From CBFGTA01 sp965651595 (GTDB lineage Bacteria; Actinomycetota; Actinomycetes; S36-B12; UBA10799), in assembly GCA_965651595.1 (NCBI GenBank), contig CBFGTA010000105.1, forward strand, positions 1 to 7,590: DNA of 7,590 nt, given 5' to 3'. Shown one piece after another: positions 1 through 6,214 of this stretch (its first letter is position 1; each line of letters begins with the position of its first letter). A model generated the notes under the pieces. That model was not told where the DNA came from. It did not search any database and saw only the letters and a list, made by a program, of their open reading frames with translations. Both the position numbers and the translations under genes were made by a program.

Positions 1-381
1 TGCGACCTTGTTCTCGGTCACGCACCGTCGCCCCTGATTGCTAGCGGTTCTGACTACCTCGTCGACCCGACTGCCCACGTCGAGTCGTCGGCACGAATCG
101 ACGGCGGCGCAACTGTGGGCCCAGGGGCCTATGTTGGCCCCGATGCAGTGGTATCGGGCTCGGTGATATTCGCCGGGGCTCAGATTGGGGCAGGCTGCAC
201 GATCCGCAACAGCATCGTTGGACGCAATACGTTGGTTGCCGAACGCTGCGTGATCGACGGCGTTGTCCTCGCCGACGGAGTGCGACTTGGAGCCGACAAC
301 GAGTTACTCGAAGGCGCTCGCGTGTTCCCCCATGCCCAGATTGCCGACTGCTCGCTGAGGTTCTCCTCGGATCGGACATAG
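1..381 (+). CDS. manB: Sugar-phosphate nucleotidyltransferase, C-terminal part (mannose-1-phosphate guanylyltransferase-like)
   Basis: Only the last 126 residues are visible; the frame is open from base 1, so the gene starts left of the window. What is seen is a chain of hexapeptide repeats, about fragment residues 21-105 (for example HVESSARI, ATVGPGAYVG, AQIGAGCTI, GVRLGADNEL), the signature of a left-handed beta-helix. It is followed by a short tail containing EGARVFP and ending RFSSDRT. The nucleotidyl-transfer domain is outside the window, so the substrate cannot be read directly. Known of the family: actinobacterial ManB/RmlA2-type GDP-mannose pyrophosphorylases end in this helix and in a similar RFSSD tail. 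They make GDP-mannose from mannose-1-phosphate and GTP in the cytoplasm, for cell-envelope mannoglycans. A glucose-1-phosphate nucleotidyltransferase remains possible. The next gene starts 2 bases after the TAG stop, suggesting co-transcription. Confidence 0.8.
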   Translation, partial: CDLVLGHAPSPLIASGSDYLVDPTAHVESSARIDGGATVGPGAYVGPDAVVSGSVIFAGAQIGAGCTIRNSIVGRNTLVAERCVIDGVVLADGVRLGADNELLEGARVFPHAQIADCSLRFSSDRT

Positions 382-383
382 CA

Positions 384-1091
384 GTGTTTTCCCACGTCAT
401 CGCTGTTGCGGCGATTGTGGTCGTGTTGGTCTTGGTCAACTTGCTGAACAATCGATGGGCACGGGGCCACTACTTGCTGATTTGCTTCCTGGGGACGCTG
501 GTCTTGATCGCCATGGCGCGTTACGACGGTCTGTCGTGGGAGCAACTCGGGCTCGGCCCTGGTAGCTGGCAGTCAGGGCTCATCTGGTCGGCCGTCGTTT
601 TTGGCGCAGTGGCTGCCTTCTATGCTCTGGCAGCGTCCATTCCGGCCACTCGCCGGGGATTCCGTGACAAGCGCGCGGCGGAGAAAGGTTGGCCGAGTGT
701 GGTCTACCACTCCACCATTCGTATTCCTTTCGGCACAGCGTTGCTGGAAGAAACTGCCTTTCGCGGGGTCCTTTTGGCGATCGTGGTGACTGGCTGGGGT
801 TGGTGGCCCGGCGTGGTCGTGAGTTCGTTGCTGTTCGGACTTTGGCACATCTTGCCGTCACTTGAGTTTCACGAATCCTCCGAGGTCGCTTCGGCAATGG
901 GTTCTGGCCGATGGGCGGCCGTCCGGAGTGTGGTCTTCACCGTGATTGGGACAGGTGCGGCGGGTGTCGGGTTCTGCCTCCTGCGGGACTTTAGTGACAG
1001 CCTGCTTCCGCCCATCGTTTTGCATGCGAGTCTCAACGGTATCGGCCTAGCAGTATCCTGGGCGTTCGCTCGACGCCTGCGCGATCTTTGA
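384..1091 (+). CDS. CPBP family intramembrane glutamic endopeptidase (CAAX protease-like)
   Basis: A 235-residue hydrophobic protein with several probable membrane segments (about residues 5-22, 30-45, 66-85, 128-152, 183-200 and 208-228). It carries all expected CPBP (Abi/Rce1-type) motifs: EETAFR at 122-127 (catalytic glutamate pair plus arginine), FGLWH with H155, and HASLN with H214 and N218. These place it among membrane-embedded proteases or prenyl-protein endopeptidase homologues. In bacteria such proteins process or give immunity to peptides, or act as scaffolds, but the substrate here is unknown. The GTG start at 384 follows the upstream stop by 2 bases and has no clear Shine-Dalgarno sequence; GAGG at 357-360 is too far away. 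Translation probably depends on coupling to the upstream gene, and a start a few codons later at another GTG or TTG cannot be excluded. Nothing in the sequence ties it to arginine metabolism, and a structured gap separates it from the arc genes. Confidence 0.85.
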   Translation: MFSHVIAVAAIVVVLVLVNLLNNRWARGHYLLICFLGTLVLIAMARYDGLSWEQLGLGPGSWQSGLIWSAVVFGAVAAFYALAASIPATRRGFRDKRAAEKGWPSVVYHSTIRIPFGTALLEETAFRGVLLAIVVTGWGWWPGVVVSSLLFGLWHILPSLEFHESSEVASAMGSGRWAAVRSVVFTVIGTGAAGVGFCLLRDFSDSLLPPIVLHASLNGIGLAVSWAFARRLRDL

Positions 1092-1093
1092 TC

Positions 1094-1170
1094 TCGGCTG
1101 GACCGACAGCAAGTCCTGCCAGACCGTGCGGCACAGTGACTCGACTGCCGGCGGGCTTGCGTCCAGTTGG
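1094..1170 (+). ncRNA. Long imperfect stem-loop just after the CPBP stop codon (structured RNA or transcript end)
   Basis: Three stacked helices can be paired by eye. Outer: 1095-1103 with 1161-1169, including the exact CTGGAC/GTCCAG pair at 1098-1103/1161-1166 and two G-U pairs. Middle: GCAAG 1109-1113 with CTTGC 1156-1160, then, past a one-base bulge, CCTGCC 1115-1120 with GGCGGG 1150-1155 (one T-G pair). Inner: GG and CAGT (1130-1131, 1134-1137) with ACTGCC 1144-1149, closing on the hexaloop GACTCG. Interruptions are a 5-base bulge at 1104-1108 and an asymmetric loop at 1121-1129. No T-run follows, so it is not a classical intrinsic terminator. It may be a factor-dependent transcript end, an mRNA-stabilising 3' structure, or part of an unknown RNA. 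It matches no family I know. Confidence 0.45.
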
Positions 1171-1180
1171 CGCGCCCGCG

Positions 1181-1200
1181 GGCCGGGTGCCGCACCGGCC
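1181..1200 (+). terminator. GC-rich hairpin, possible T-less terminator
   Basis: GGCCGG at 1181-1186 pairs exactly with CCGGCC at 1195-1200 around an 8-base loop. A 10-base palindrome, GCCCGCGGGC at 1174-1183, overlaps its left arm and could compete for pairing. No T-tract follows (AAGGGG comes next). It would fit the end of the manB-CPBP transcript only as a T-less terminator of the kind proposed for actinobacteria. Confidence 0.3.
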
Positions 1201-1214
1201 AAGGGGACGAAGTC

Positions 1215-1236
1215 ACCTGGTCTCGGGACCTTGGGT
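1215..1236 (+). repeat. Short inverted repeat (hairpin) upstream of arcD
   Basis: GGTC at 1219-1222 and GACC at 1227-1230 pair around the loop TCGG. The stem continues past a small internal loop with ACC 1215-1217 against GGT 1234-1236. It is the third hairpin in a row in this gap. It could be an operator dyad or part of the same folded RNA; the sequence does not decide. Confidence 0.3.
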
Positions 1237-1298
1237 GTGCAGCCTGGTAACGAACGGCCCGAGTTTATTCGCAACAGGGTTATGGATCCAGATTCGCG

Positions 1299-1328
1299 TT
1301 GACGTTGCCAGCTTGGGTTCCGAAGGAT
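1299..1328 (+). promoter_or_regulatory. Candidate promoter of the arc operon
   Basis: TTGACG at 1299-1304 is a good -35 hexamer. AAGGAT at 1323-1328, 18 bases downstream, is a weak -10 that keeps the A at position 2 and the T at position 6 favoured in actinobacteria. A transcript would start near 1335 and carry a leader of about 50 bases. An alternative -10-like TATGGAT lies at 1281-1287 but lacks a clear -35. I recognised no FNR-, CRP/GlxR- or ArgR-type operator. Confidence 0.25.
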
Positions 1329-1353
1329 GGAGTTGTTGTCACCGACGGATGGA
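1321..1353 (+). repeat. Direct repeat in the arcD leader, possible operator
   Basis: CGAAGGATGGA at 1321-1331 and CGACGGATGGA at 1343-1353 differ at one of 11 bases and are 22 bases apart start to start, about two helical turns. They overlap and follow the candidate -10 region, a position where a tandemly bound repressor could act. Chance occurrence in such a short region cannot be excluded. Confidence 0.25.
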
Positions 1354-1373
1354 TGCAGACAGCCGGTGTAGGT

Positions 1374-1381
1374 AGAAGAGG
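1374..1381 (+). promoter_or_regulatory. Ribosome binding site of arcD
   Basis: AGAAGAGG ends 7 bases before the ATG at 1389. It decides the start in favour of 1389 over the in-frame TTG at 1299, which has no such site and would add 30 residues that do not resemble a transporter N-terminus. Confidence 0.65.
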
Positions 1382-1388
1382 TCACACC

Positions 1389-2894
1389 ATGGCAGAGAAC
1401 ACTTCGCAGTCAGAGGGTTCGACCGCTGCGGCGGGTGCCGAGAAGACCAAAGGAACGCTGGGACTTCCCGCTGCCACGGCGCTGATCATGGGCGGCATCA
1501 TCGGCACCGGACTGTTCGGGATGCCCGCCCAGGTCGCGCAGTTCGGAATGTTGGCACTCGTGGCACTCGGCGTTGTGACCGTCGGGGCCGTCGCCTTGGC
1601 ATTGATGTTCTCGTCCCTGGTCAAACGGATCCCCTCCGCCGGTGGCCCCTATGCCTACTCGCGCTCCTACTTCGGAGACTTTGCGGGCTTCACCAGTGCC
1701 TGGCCCTACTGGATCACAGCCTGGGCGGGCAATGCTGGCATTGTGGTGGTCTGGGTGATCTACGTGCAGGCCCTGTTTGGGTTTGATCCCACCAATACGG
1801 TACTGGCCATCGTGATCGCGATGATCGGACTCTGGTTGCCCGCAATCGTGAACCTCATGGGATTGCGTAACATGGGGATTTTTCAACTCATCACGACCGT
1901 GCTGAAGTTCGTTCCTATCGTCTTCATCGCCACTGTCGGCGTCGTGATTGCTTTCCAGCGGTTCAACTTCCCGGCCTTCAACCCGAGTGGGCAGGGCTTC
2001 TTCACCGCTTTATCAACTGCCGGTGCGCTGGTGCTGTTCTCGTACCTCGGTGTCGAGCTGGCTTCTGTGGCCGCAGCAAAGATCAAGAATCCTAAGCGTA
2101 ACGTCCCGATTGCGACAGTTGCGGGTACGCTGGCGTGCGCGGCGGCATACGTGTTGTGCCTGATAGCCATCTTCGGGATCGTTCCCAACGATGTCCTGCA
2201 GAGTCCGGAGGGCTCAGCCTCTTTCTCTGTGGCGTTCGAAGAAATATTCGGGGGAGCGTGGGCAGGGAAGATGATGGCAGCCTTTGCGGTGGTCTCCGGA
2301 ATCGGCGCACTCAACGGTTGGACAATGATTTGTGCAGAAATGCCCCAGGCCGCCGCCAATGATCGCCTCTTCCCGCAAGCATTCGCGAAAGTCAACAAGG
2401 CCGGGGTTCCGATCTGGGGCGTGGTCTTCTCGACCGGACTCGCCTCGGCGTTCACCATCTTCTCGTACATGAGCAGTTCCGGCATCGAAGTCCTCAACAC
2501 ACTCGTCCTGTTGAGCGGAGTTACCGCTGCCGTACCGTACTTCTTCTCTGCGCTGGCGCAGATTCATGCGCTGATGACTGAGGGTCACACGGCAAATCCC
2601 AAGACTTTCGTGCGCGACATGCTGATCGCGATCGTGGCGATGCTGTTTTCGTTCTGGTTCGTTTTCGGTTCCGGCCAGAAGGCCACTTTCTATGCCTACC
2701 TACTGATCCTGGTCGGATATGTGGTGCTGCTCGCACTGTATGTGAAGCGCAAGCGAGCAGGGGAGCGGATCCAAGGCGACCACGGTCCACACGGCGAACC
2801 CTTGCCGACACACGATAAGACAGAGGAATCCAATCCGGACGATTCACTTGCTGCACCAGGTGGGCGTGACGGGGATTCCGGGACAGAGAGGTAG
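1389..2894 (+). CDS. arcD: Arginine/ornithine antiporter, APC superfamily, AdiC-like
   Basis: A 501-residue multi-spanning permease, about 12 membrane helices expected. In arc operons this protein exchanges external arginine for internal ornithine, feeding the pathway without net energy cost. The first helix carries the broken-helix substrate motif [10 protein letters not shown] at 35-44. [16 protein letters not shown] (81-96) and YWITAWAGN (107-115) follow. Then come [20 protein letters not shown] at 221-240 and [20 protein letters not shown] at 310-329. All resemble the Escherichia coli arginine/agmatine antiporter AdiC as I remember it. By that alignment AdiC Glu208 and Trp293 are kept (E223, W311), while the outer-gate Trp202 is F217. 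A hydrophilic N-terminal tail (1-24) and a charged C-terminal tail (about 455-501) lie outside the transport core. The stop is 5 bases before arcC. Exchange of ornithine rather than agmatine or putrescine is inferred from the operon. Confidence 0.85.
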   Translation: MAENTSQSEGSTAAAGAEKTKGTLGLPAATALIMGGIIGTGLFGMPAQVAQFGMLALVALGVVTVGAVALALMFSSLVKRIPSAGGPYAYSRSYFGDFAGFTSAWPYWITAWAGNAGIVVVWVIYVQALFGFDPTNTVLAIVIAMIGLWLPAIVNLMGLRNMGIFQLITTVLKFVPIVFIATVGVVIAFQRFNFPAFNPSGQGFFTALSTAGALVLFSYLGVELASVAAAKIKNPKRNVPIATVAGTLACAAAYVLCLIAIFGIVPNDVLQSPEGSASFSVAFEEIFGGAWAGKMMAAFAVVSGIGALNGWTMICAEMPQAAANDRLFPQAFAKVNKAGVPIWGVVFSTGLASAFTIFSYMSSSGIEVLNTLVLLSGVTAAVPYFFSALAQIHALMTEGHTANPKTFVRDMLIAIVAMLFSFWFVFGSGQKATFYAYLLILVGYVVLLALYVKRKRAGERIQGDHGPHGEPLPTHDKTEESNPDDSLAAPGGRDGDSGTER

Positions 2895-2899
2895 GAAGC

Positions 2900-3826
2900 A
2901 TGCGCATCGTCGTGGCACTAGGAGGTAACGCGATCTCGCGGCGCGGAGAGCCGATGACGGCGCAGCGGCAACGCGCCAACGTGAGAGTCGCCTGCGAGGC
3001 CCTGGCCCCACTCGCCGCCGAACATGAACTGGTCGTCACCCACGGGAACGGGCCGCAGGTCGGGCTCCTGTCACTGCAGGCCTCTAGCTATGACGCCACC
3101 ACGGCCTATCCTTTCGATGTTCTGGTGGCAGAGACAGAAGGAATGATCGGCTATCTGATTGAGCAAGAACTAGGCGAAGTCCTCGACCCTGACAAGCACA
3201 TTGCCACAATCCTCACGATGGTAGAAGTCAAGCCCGACGATCCGGCTTTCGACAACCCGACGAAATTCGTTGGCCCGGTCTACGACGAGGAGACCGCCGC
3301 CCGACTAGCGAGCGAACAGGGCTGGGTGGTCAAGGCCGACGGAAGTGTATGGCGGAGGGTGGTGGCTTCGCCAGCACCCCACCGCATCATCGAAATCGCT
3401 CCGATTCGGTTGCTCCTTGACAACGCAGTGGTGGTTGTCTGTGCCGGAGGGGGAGGAATACCGGCGATGTTCGATCCGGAGTCGGGCAATCTCGTCGGGG
3501 TTGAGGCAGTGATCGACAAGGACTTCGCCTCTTCTGTCTTGGCCCGCGACCTCGACGCTGATCTGCTTGTCATTGCCACCGACGTTGACGCTGTCTACCT
3601 CAACTGGGGTACTGAGTCTCAACGCGCCCTACGTCGGGTGCATCCCGACGCAGTTGCTGAGCTCGACTTCCCGGCTGGGTCGATGGGGCCGAAAGTGGAG
3701 GCGGCCAGCGCGTTCGCTCGGGACGGTGGCCGACGGGCTGTCATCGGTTCCCTGGATCAACTCGCTGACCTCGTGCGAGGTACAGCTGGGACCACATTCA
3801 CGACCGAGTGCCGCGGCTACGAATAA
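2900..3826 (+). CDS. arcC: Carbamate kinase
   Basis: A 308-residue amino-acid-kinase-fold enzyme, the usual length for the family. It transfers the phosphate of carbamoyl phosphate to ADP, giving ATP and carbamate, which breaks down to ammonia and CO2; this is the energy-yielding last step of the deiminase pathway. Visible motifs in order: ALGGNA (6-11), HGNGPQVG (48-55), RRVVASPAP (152-160), CAGGGGIP (181-188), EAVIDKD (202-208, with a lysine of the phosphate site), [12 protein letters not shown] (226-237) and GSMGPKVEA (260-268, K265). All are typical of bona fide carbamate kinases, and no key residue looks lost. The ATG at 2900 lies 5 bases after the arcD stop, with GAGAGG at 2886-2891 as probable ribosome binding site inside the end of arcD, so translation is likely coupled. 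A 58-base gap to arcA follows. Confidence 0.95.
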   Translation: MRIVVALGGNAISRRGEPMTAQRQRANVRVACEALAPLAAEHELVVTHGNGPQVGLLSLQASSYDATTAYPFDVLVAETEGMIGYLIEQELGEVLDPDKHIATILTMVEVKPDDPAFDNPTKFVGPVYDEETAARLASEQGWVVKADGSVWRRVVASPAPHRIIEIAPIRLLLDNAVVVVCAGGGGIPAMFDPESGNLVGVEAVIDKDFASSVLARDLDADLLVIATDVDAVYLNWGTESQRALRRVHPDAVAELDFPAGSMGPKVEAASAFARDGGRRAVIGSLDQLADLVRGTAGTTFTTECRGYE

Positions 3827-3869
3827 ACCAACCCAGGAGCGACCAAGTACTCCATCACAACCCGCCAAC

Positions 3870-3876
3870 AAGGAGG
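3870..3876 (+). promoter_or_regulatory. Ribosome binding site of arcA
   Basis: AAGGAGG, a full Shine-Dalgarno match 8 bases before the ATG at 3885. It fixes this start although the reading frame stays open upstream, overlapping arcC out of frame. It is the strongest ribosome binding site in the operon, suggesting that ArcA is made in larger amounts than ArcD or ArcC. Confidence 0.8.
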
Positions 3877-3884
3877 CGACCATC

Positions 3885-5129
3885 ATGACGTTCCACGTGG
3901 ATTCAGAAGCTGGCGAGCTCAAACAAGTGATTGTCCACCGGCCCGGACTGGAATTGGCGAGGCTGACACCCCAAAACTGCTTCGACCTGCTGTTCGACGA
4001 TGTCATGTGGGACACGAAGGCCCGCGAAGAGCATGACGCTTTCGTAAACAAGCTGCGCGACCGTGGAATCGTCGTGCACTTGTTCGCCGATCTACTCGGC
4101 GAGGCCCTCGACATTCCGGAAGCACGAGAATGGCTGTTCTCTCGAGTGGCGCGTCCAGAAACTGTCGGCTACCAACTCATGGAACCGCTCCGGGAACGGC
4201 TTTTCGCCCCGGAGGTGACGGGCCGAGATCTGGCTGAGTTGATGATCGGTGGCATCCTCAAGAGCGACCTCGACGTACCCAAGCATGCCAACCTGTGGTG
4301 GGACTACATGGACGGCGACGACTTCGTTCTCACCCCCCTTCCCAATCACTTGTTCCAACGCGACAACAGTGCGTGGGTGTACAACGGTCTGTCCGTCCAC
4401 CCGATGGCCAAGCCAGCCCGCCGCCGCGAAGTTCTCAACTCACGGGTGATCTGGAACTTCCACCCCCGGTTTGCCGGGAACGGAGGGCTCAAGTTCTGGT
4501 ACGGAAACGACGACGATGATCACCAGCCTGCGACCGTGGAAGGCGGCGACGTCCTGGTCGTCGGTAATCGCACGGTGATGATCGGCATGGGTGAGCGTAC
4601 GTCACCGCAGGGGATCGGAATGCTGGTCCACAACTACTTCCAAGATCCGCAAGACCTCATTGACCGTGTCATCGTGGTCGAACTACCCAAGAACCATGCC
4701 TTCATGCATCTCGACACAGCGATGACGATGCTCGATAAGGACAAGTTCTCGGTGTATCCGTACTTTCCTGAGGAACTGCGAACGTACACGTTGACGAAGG
4801 CTACCGACGGATCCGGCGACTACAAGATTCGCGAGAATGACGAACTGTGGGGGCCGCTCGCCGATGCCATCGGCGTAGAAAAGATCACCGCATTTCGGAC
4901 GCCCATCGACCTGCGTGGGGCTCAGCGGGAGCAGTGGAACGACGGTAACAACTTCCTGGCAGTAGCTCCGGGGGTTATCTTCGGATATGAACGCAACGTC
5001 ACCACCAACACGTTCCTGCGTCGCAATGGGATCGAAGTCGTCAGCGTCCGCGGTGACGAACTTGGGCGGGGCCGGGGCGGTCCTCGTTGCATGAGTTGCC
5101 CGATCGAGCGCGAAGCGATCACTTCCTAG
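3885..5129 (+). CDS. arcA: Arginine deiminase
   Basis: A 414-residue cytoplasmic enzyme of the guanidino-group-modifying superfamily that hydrolyses arginine to citrulline and ammonia, the first step of the pathway. The family is usually 405-420 residues, so it is full length. Catalytic residues can be placed by comparison with the Pseudomonas aeruginosa enzyme (from memory): D160 in LFQRDNS, E219 in VEGGD (218-222), H275 and D277 in MHLDT (274-278), and the nucleophile C402 in GPRCMSCP (399-406). The N-terminal segment EAGELKQVIVHRPG (8-21) is also typical. The residue before the nucleophile is arginine (PRCMS), where the Pseudomonas enzyme has histidine (GHCMT). An ATG at 3885 with a strong ribosome binding site sets the start. 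A 57-base gap with a hairpin separates it from arcB. Confidence 0.95.
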   Translation: MTFHVDSEAGELKQVIVHRPGLELARLTPQNCFDLLFDDVMWDTKAREEHDAFVNKLRDRGIVVHLFADLLGEALDIPEAREWLFSRVARPETVGYQLMEPLRERLFAPEVTGRDLAELMIGGILKSDLDVPKHANLWWDYMDGDDFVLTPLPNHLFQRDNSAWVYNGLSVHPMAKPARRREVLNSRVIWNFHPRFAGNGGLKFWYGNDDDDHQPATVEGGDVLVVGNRTVMIGMGERTSPQGIGMLVHNYFQDPQDLIDRVIVVELPKNHAFMHLDTAMTMLDKDKFSVYPYFPEELRTYTLTKATDGSGDYKIRENDELWGPLADAIGVEKITAFRTPIDLRGAQREQWNDGNNFLAVAPGVIFGYERNVTTNTFLRRNGIEVVSVRGDELGRGRGGPRCMSCPIEREAITS

Positions 5130-5150
5130 CCACACCGACCCACCGACACC

Positions 5151-5168
5151 GCACTGGCAAATCAGTGC
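5151..5168 (+). repeat. Intercistronic hairpin between arcA and arcB
   Basis: GCACTG at 5151-5156 pairs perfectly with CAGTGC at 5163-5168 around the loop GCAAAT. It ends 5 bases before the arcB ribosome binding site (GAAAGGA, 5174-5180) and has no T-run, so it is not an intrinsic terminator. In this position it could protect the 3' end of a processed arcA message or influence arcB translation; both are inferences. Confidence 0.5.
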
Positions 5169-5186
5169 CCGAAGAAAGGATGCACC

Positions 5187-6197
5187 ATGGCTTTCAACCT
5201 CAAGAATCGAGACTTCCTGAAAGAGCTTGACTTCACCAAGGCTGAGTTGTCGTTCCTGCTCGATCTTGCCCGAGACCTGAAGCGGGCACGCTACTCCGGA
5301 ACCGAGCGCCCCCAGATGGCGGGCAAGTCGGTGGCGTTGATCTTTGAGAAGACATCGACTCGGACCCGGTGTGCCTTCGAGGTCGGCGCCTACCAGCAGG
5401 GAGCCAACGTCACCTATCTCGATCCGTCCGGGTCTCAGCTCGGCCACAAAGAGTCGATTTCTGACACGGCCAAAGTGCTCTCCAGGTTCTACGACGGAAT
5501 CGAGTTTCGGGGATTCGAGCACGCTGGCGTCGAGCAACTCGCTGCTGCAGCCGATGTTCCGGTCTGGAACGGTCTCACCAACGAGTGGCATCCCACCCAG
5601 ATGCTGGCCGACTTCCTCACCATGATCGAGCACGGGCGAAACAAGCCCGTCGAGGAGATCTCCTACGCCTTCCTGGGTGACGCCCACTCCAACATGGGGC
5701 GATCGCTATTGGTGATGGGCGCCATAATGGGAGCTGACGTTCGAATCTGTGGGCCGGAACACTTGTGGCCCCCCGACGACGTCCGTGCTTCCGCCCAAGA
5801 GCGGGCTGAGGAATCGGGGGCTCGAGTGTTGCTCACTGACGATCCCGACCAGGCCCTCGCTGGCGTCGACTATGTGATGACCGACGTGTGGGTTTCGATG
5901 GGGGAGCCAGCCGACGTCTGGAACGAGCGGATCAAGCTGTTGACGCCCTACCAAGTCAATGCCGAGGCCATGACTAAAACGGGCAACCCCAATGCGCGAT
6001 TCATGCACTGTCTGCCAGCGTTCCACGACACCAACACCAAGGTCGGCCAAGACATTGCCGACAAGACCGGTATGACCAACGGACTCGAAGTCACCGCCGA
6101 CGTTTTCGATTCACCCGCCAATATTGCCTTCGATCAGGCCGAGAATCGACTCCACACCATCAAGGCGATCATGGTCGCCACCATCGGTGACGCATGA
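5187..6197 (+). CDS. arcB: Ornithine carbamoyltransferase, catabolic type
   Basis: A 336-residue transcarbamylase, the length typical of catabolic ArcB proteins and longer than most biosynthetic ArgF enzymes (about 305-315). In this operon it should run in the direction citrulline plus phosphate to ornithine plus carbamoyl phosphate, feeding ArcC. Visible motifs: STRTR (57-61, carbamoyl-phosphate binding), HPTQ (135-138), DVWVSMGE (233-240, with the SMG loop that closes on ornithine) and MHCLPAFHD (273-281, active-site Cys275). Nothing is missing. The ATG at 5187 is preceded by GAAAGGA with a 6-base gap. The catabolic assignment rests on length and neighbours; kinetic direction cannot be read from sequence. 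The gene ends 17 bases from the stop of the convergent fbiB, with no convincing terminator between them. Confidence 0.95.
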   Translation: MAFNLKNRDFLKELDFTKAELSFLLDLARDLKRARYSGTERPQMAGKSVALIFEKTSTRTRCAFEVGAYQQGANVTYLDPSGSQLGHKESISDTAKVLSRFYDGIEFRGFEHAGVEQLAAAADVPVWNGLTNEWHPTQMLADFLTMIEHGRNKPVEEISYAFLGDAHSNMGRSLLVMGAIMGADVRICGPEHLWPPDDVRASAQERAEESGARVLLTDDPDQALAGVDYVMTDVWVSMGEPADVWNERIKLLTPYQVNAEAMTKTGNPNARFMHCLPAFHDTNTKVGQDIADKTGMTNGLEVTADVFDSPANIAFDQAENRLHTIKAIMVATIGDA

Positions 6198-6214
6198 TGG
6201 AGTCTCGGCGTCGG

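Larger units (their letters stand above)
1092..1388. other. Intergenic region between the CPBP gene and arcD
   Basis: I see no convincing gene on either strand in these 297 bases; the open frames present have no recognisable protein character. The left half (to about 1240) is very GC-rich and full of inverted repeats, listed separately. The right half is lower in GC and holds a weak promoter-like pair, a near-perfect 11-base direct repeat and the arcD ribosome binding site. I looked for tRNA, SRP RNA, RNase P RNA and tmRNA landmarks and found none. The simplest reading is the 3' end of the upstream transcript followed by the control region of the arc operon. Confidence 0.7.

Noticed and set aside
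1092..1260. Known RNA gene (tRNA, SRP RNA, RNase P RNA or tmRNA) in the structured gap.
   Set aside because: None of the conserved landmarks of these RNAs was found on either strand, and the folding does not give a cloverleaf.
1047..1385. Open frames on the minus strand across the CPBP-arcD gap.
   Set aside because: Their translations are low-complexity, rich in Arg, Ser and Pro, without motifs. The region is dominated by inverted repeats and control signals.
1299..1388. In-frame upstream extension of ArcD from a TTG at 1299 (30 extra residues).
   Set aside because: There is no ribosome binding site for it, and the TTG overlaps the -35 candidate. The extra residues do not look like a transporter N-terminus, while the ATG at 1389 has AGAAGAGG 7 bases upstream.
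3567..3884. Open frame upstream of arcA, continuous with it and overlapping arcC.
   Set aside because: It is an out-of-frame reading of the arcC 3' end. The strong AAGGAGG at 3870-3876 and the family's normal N-terminus set the start at 3885.
4683..5687. Long open frame of 334 codons on the minus strand, across the arcA-arcB junction.
   Set aside because: It lies antisense to two genes with clear family motifs and has no recognisable motifs of its own. Long antisense frames are common in GC-rich DNA.
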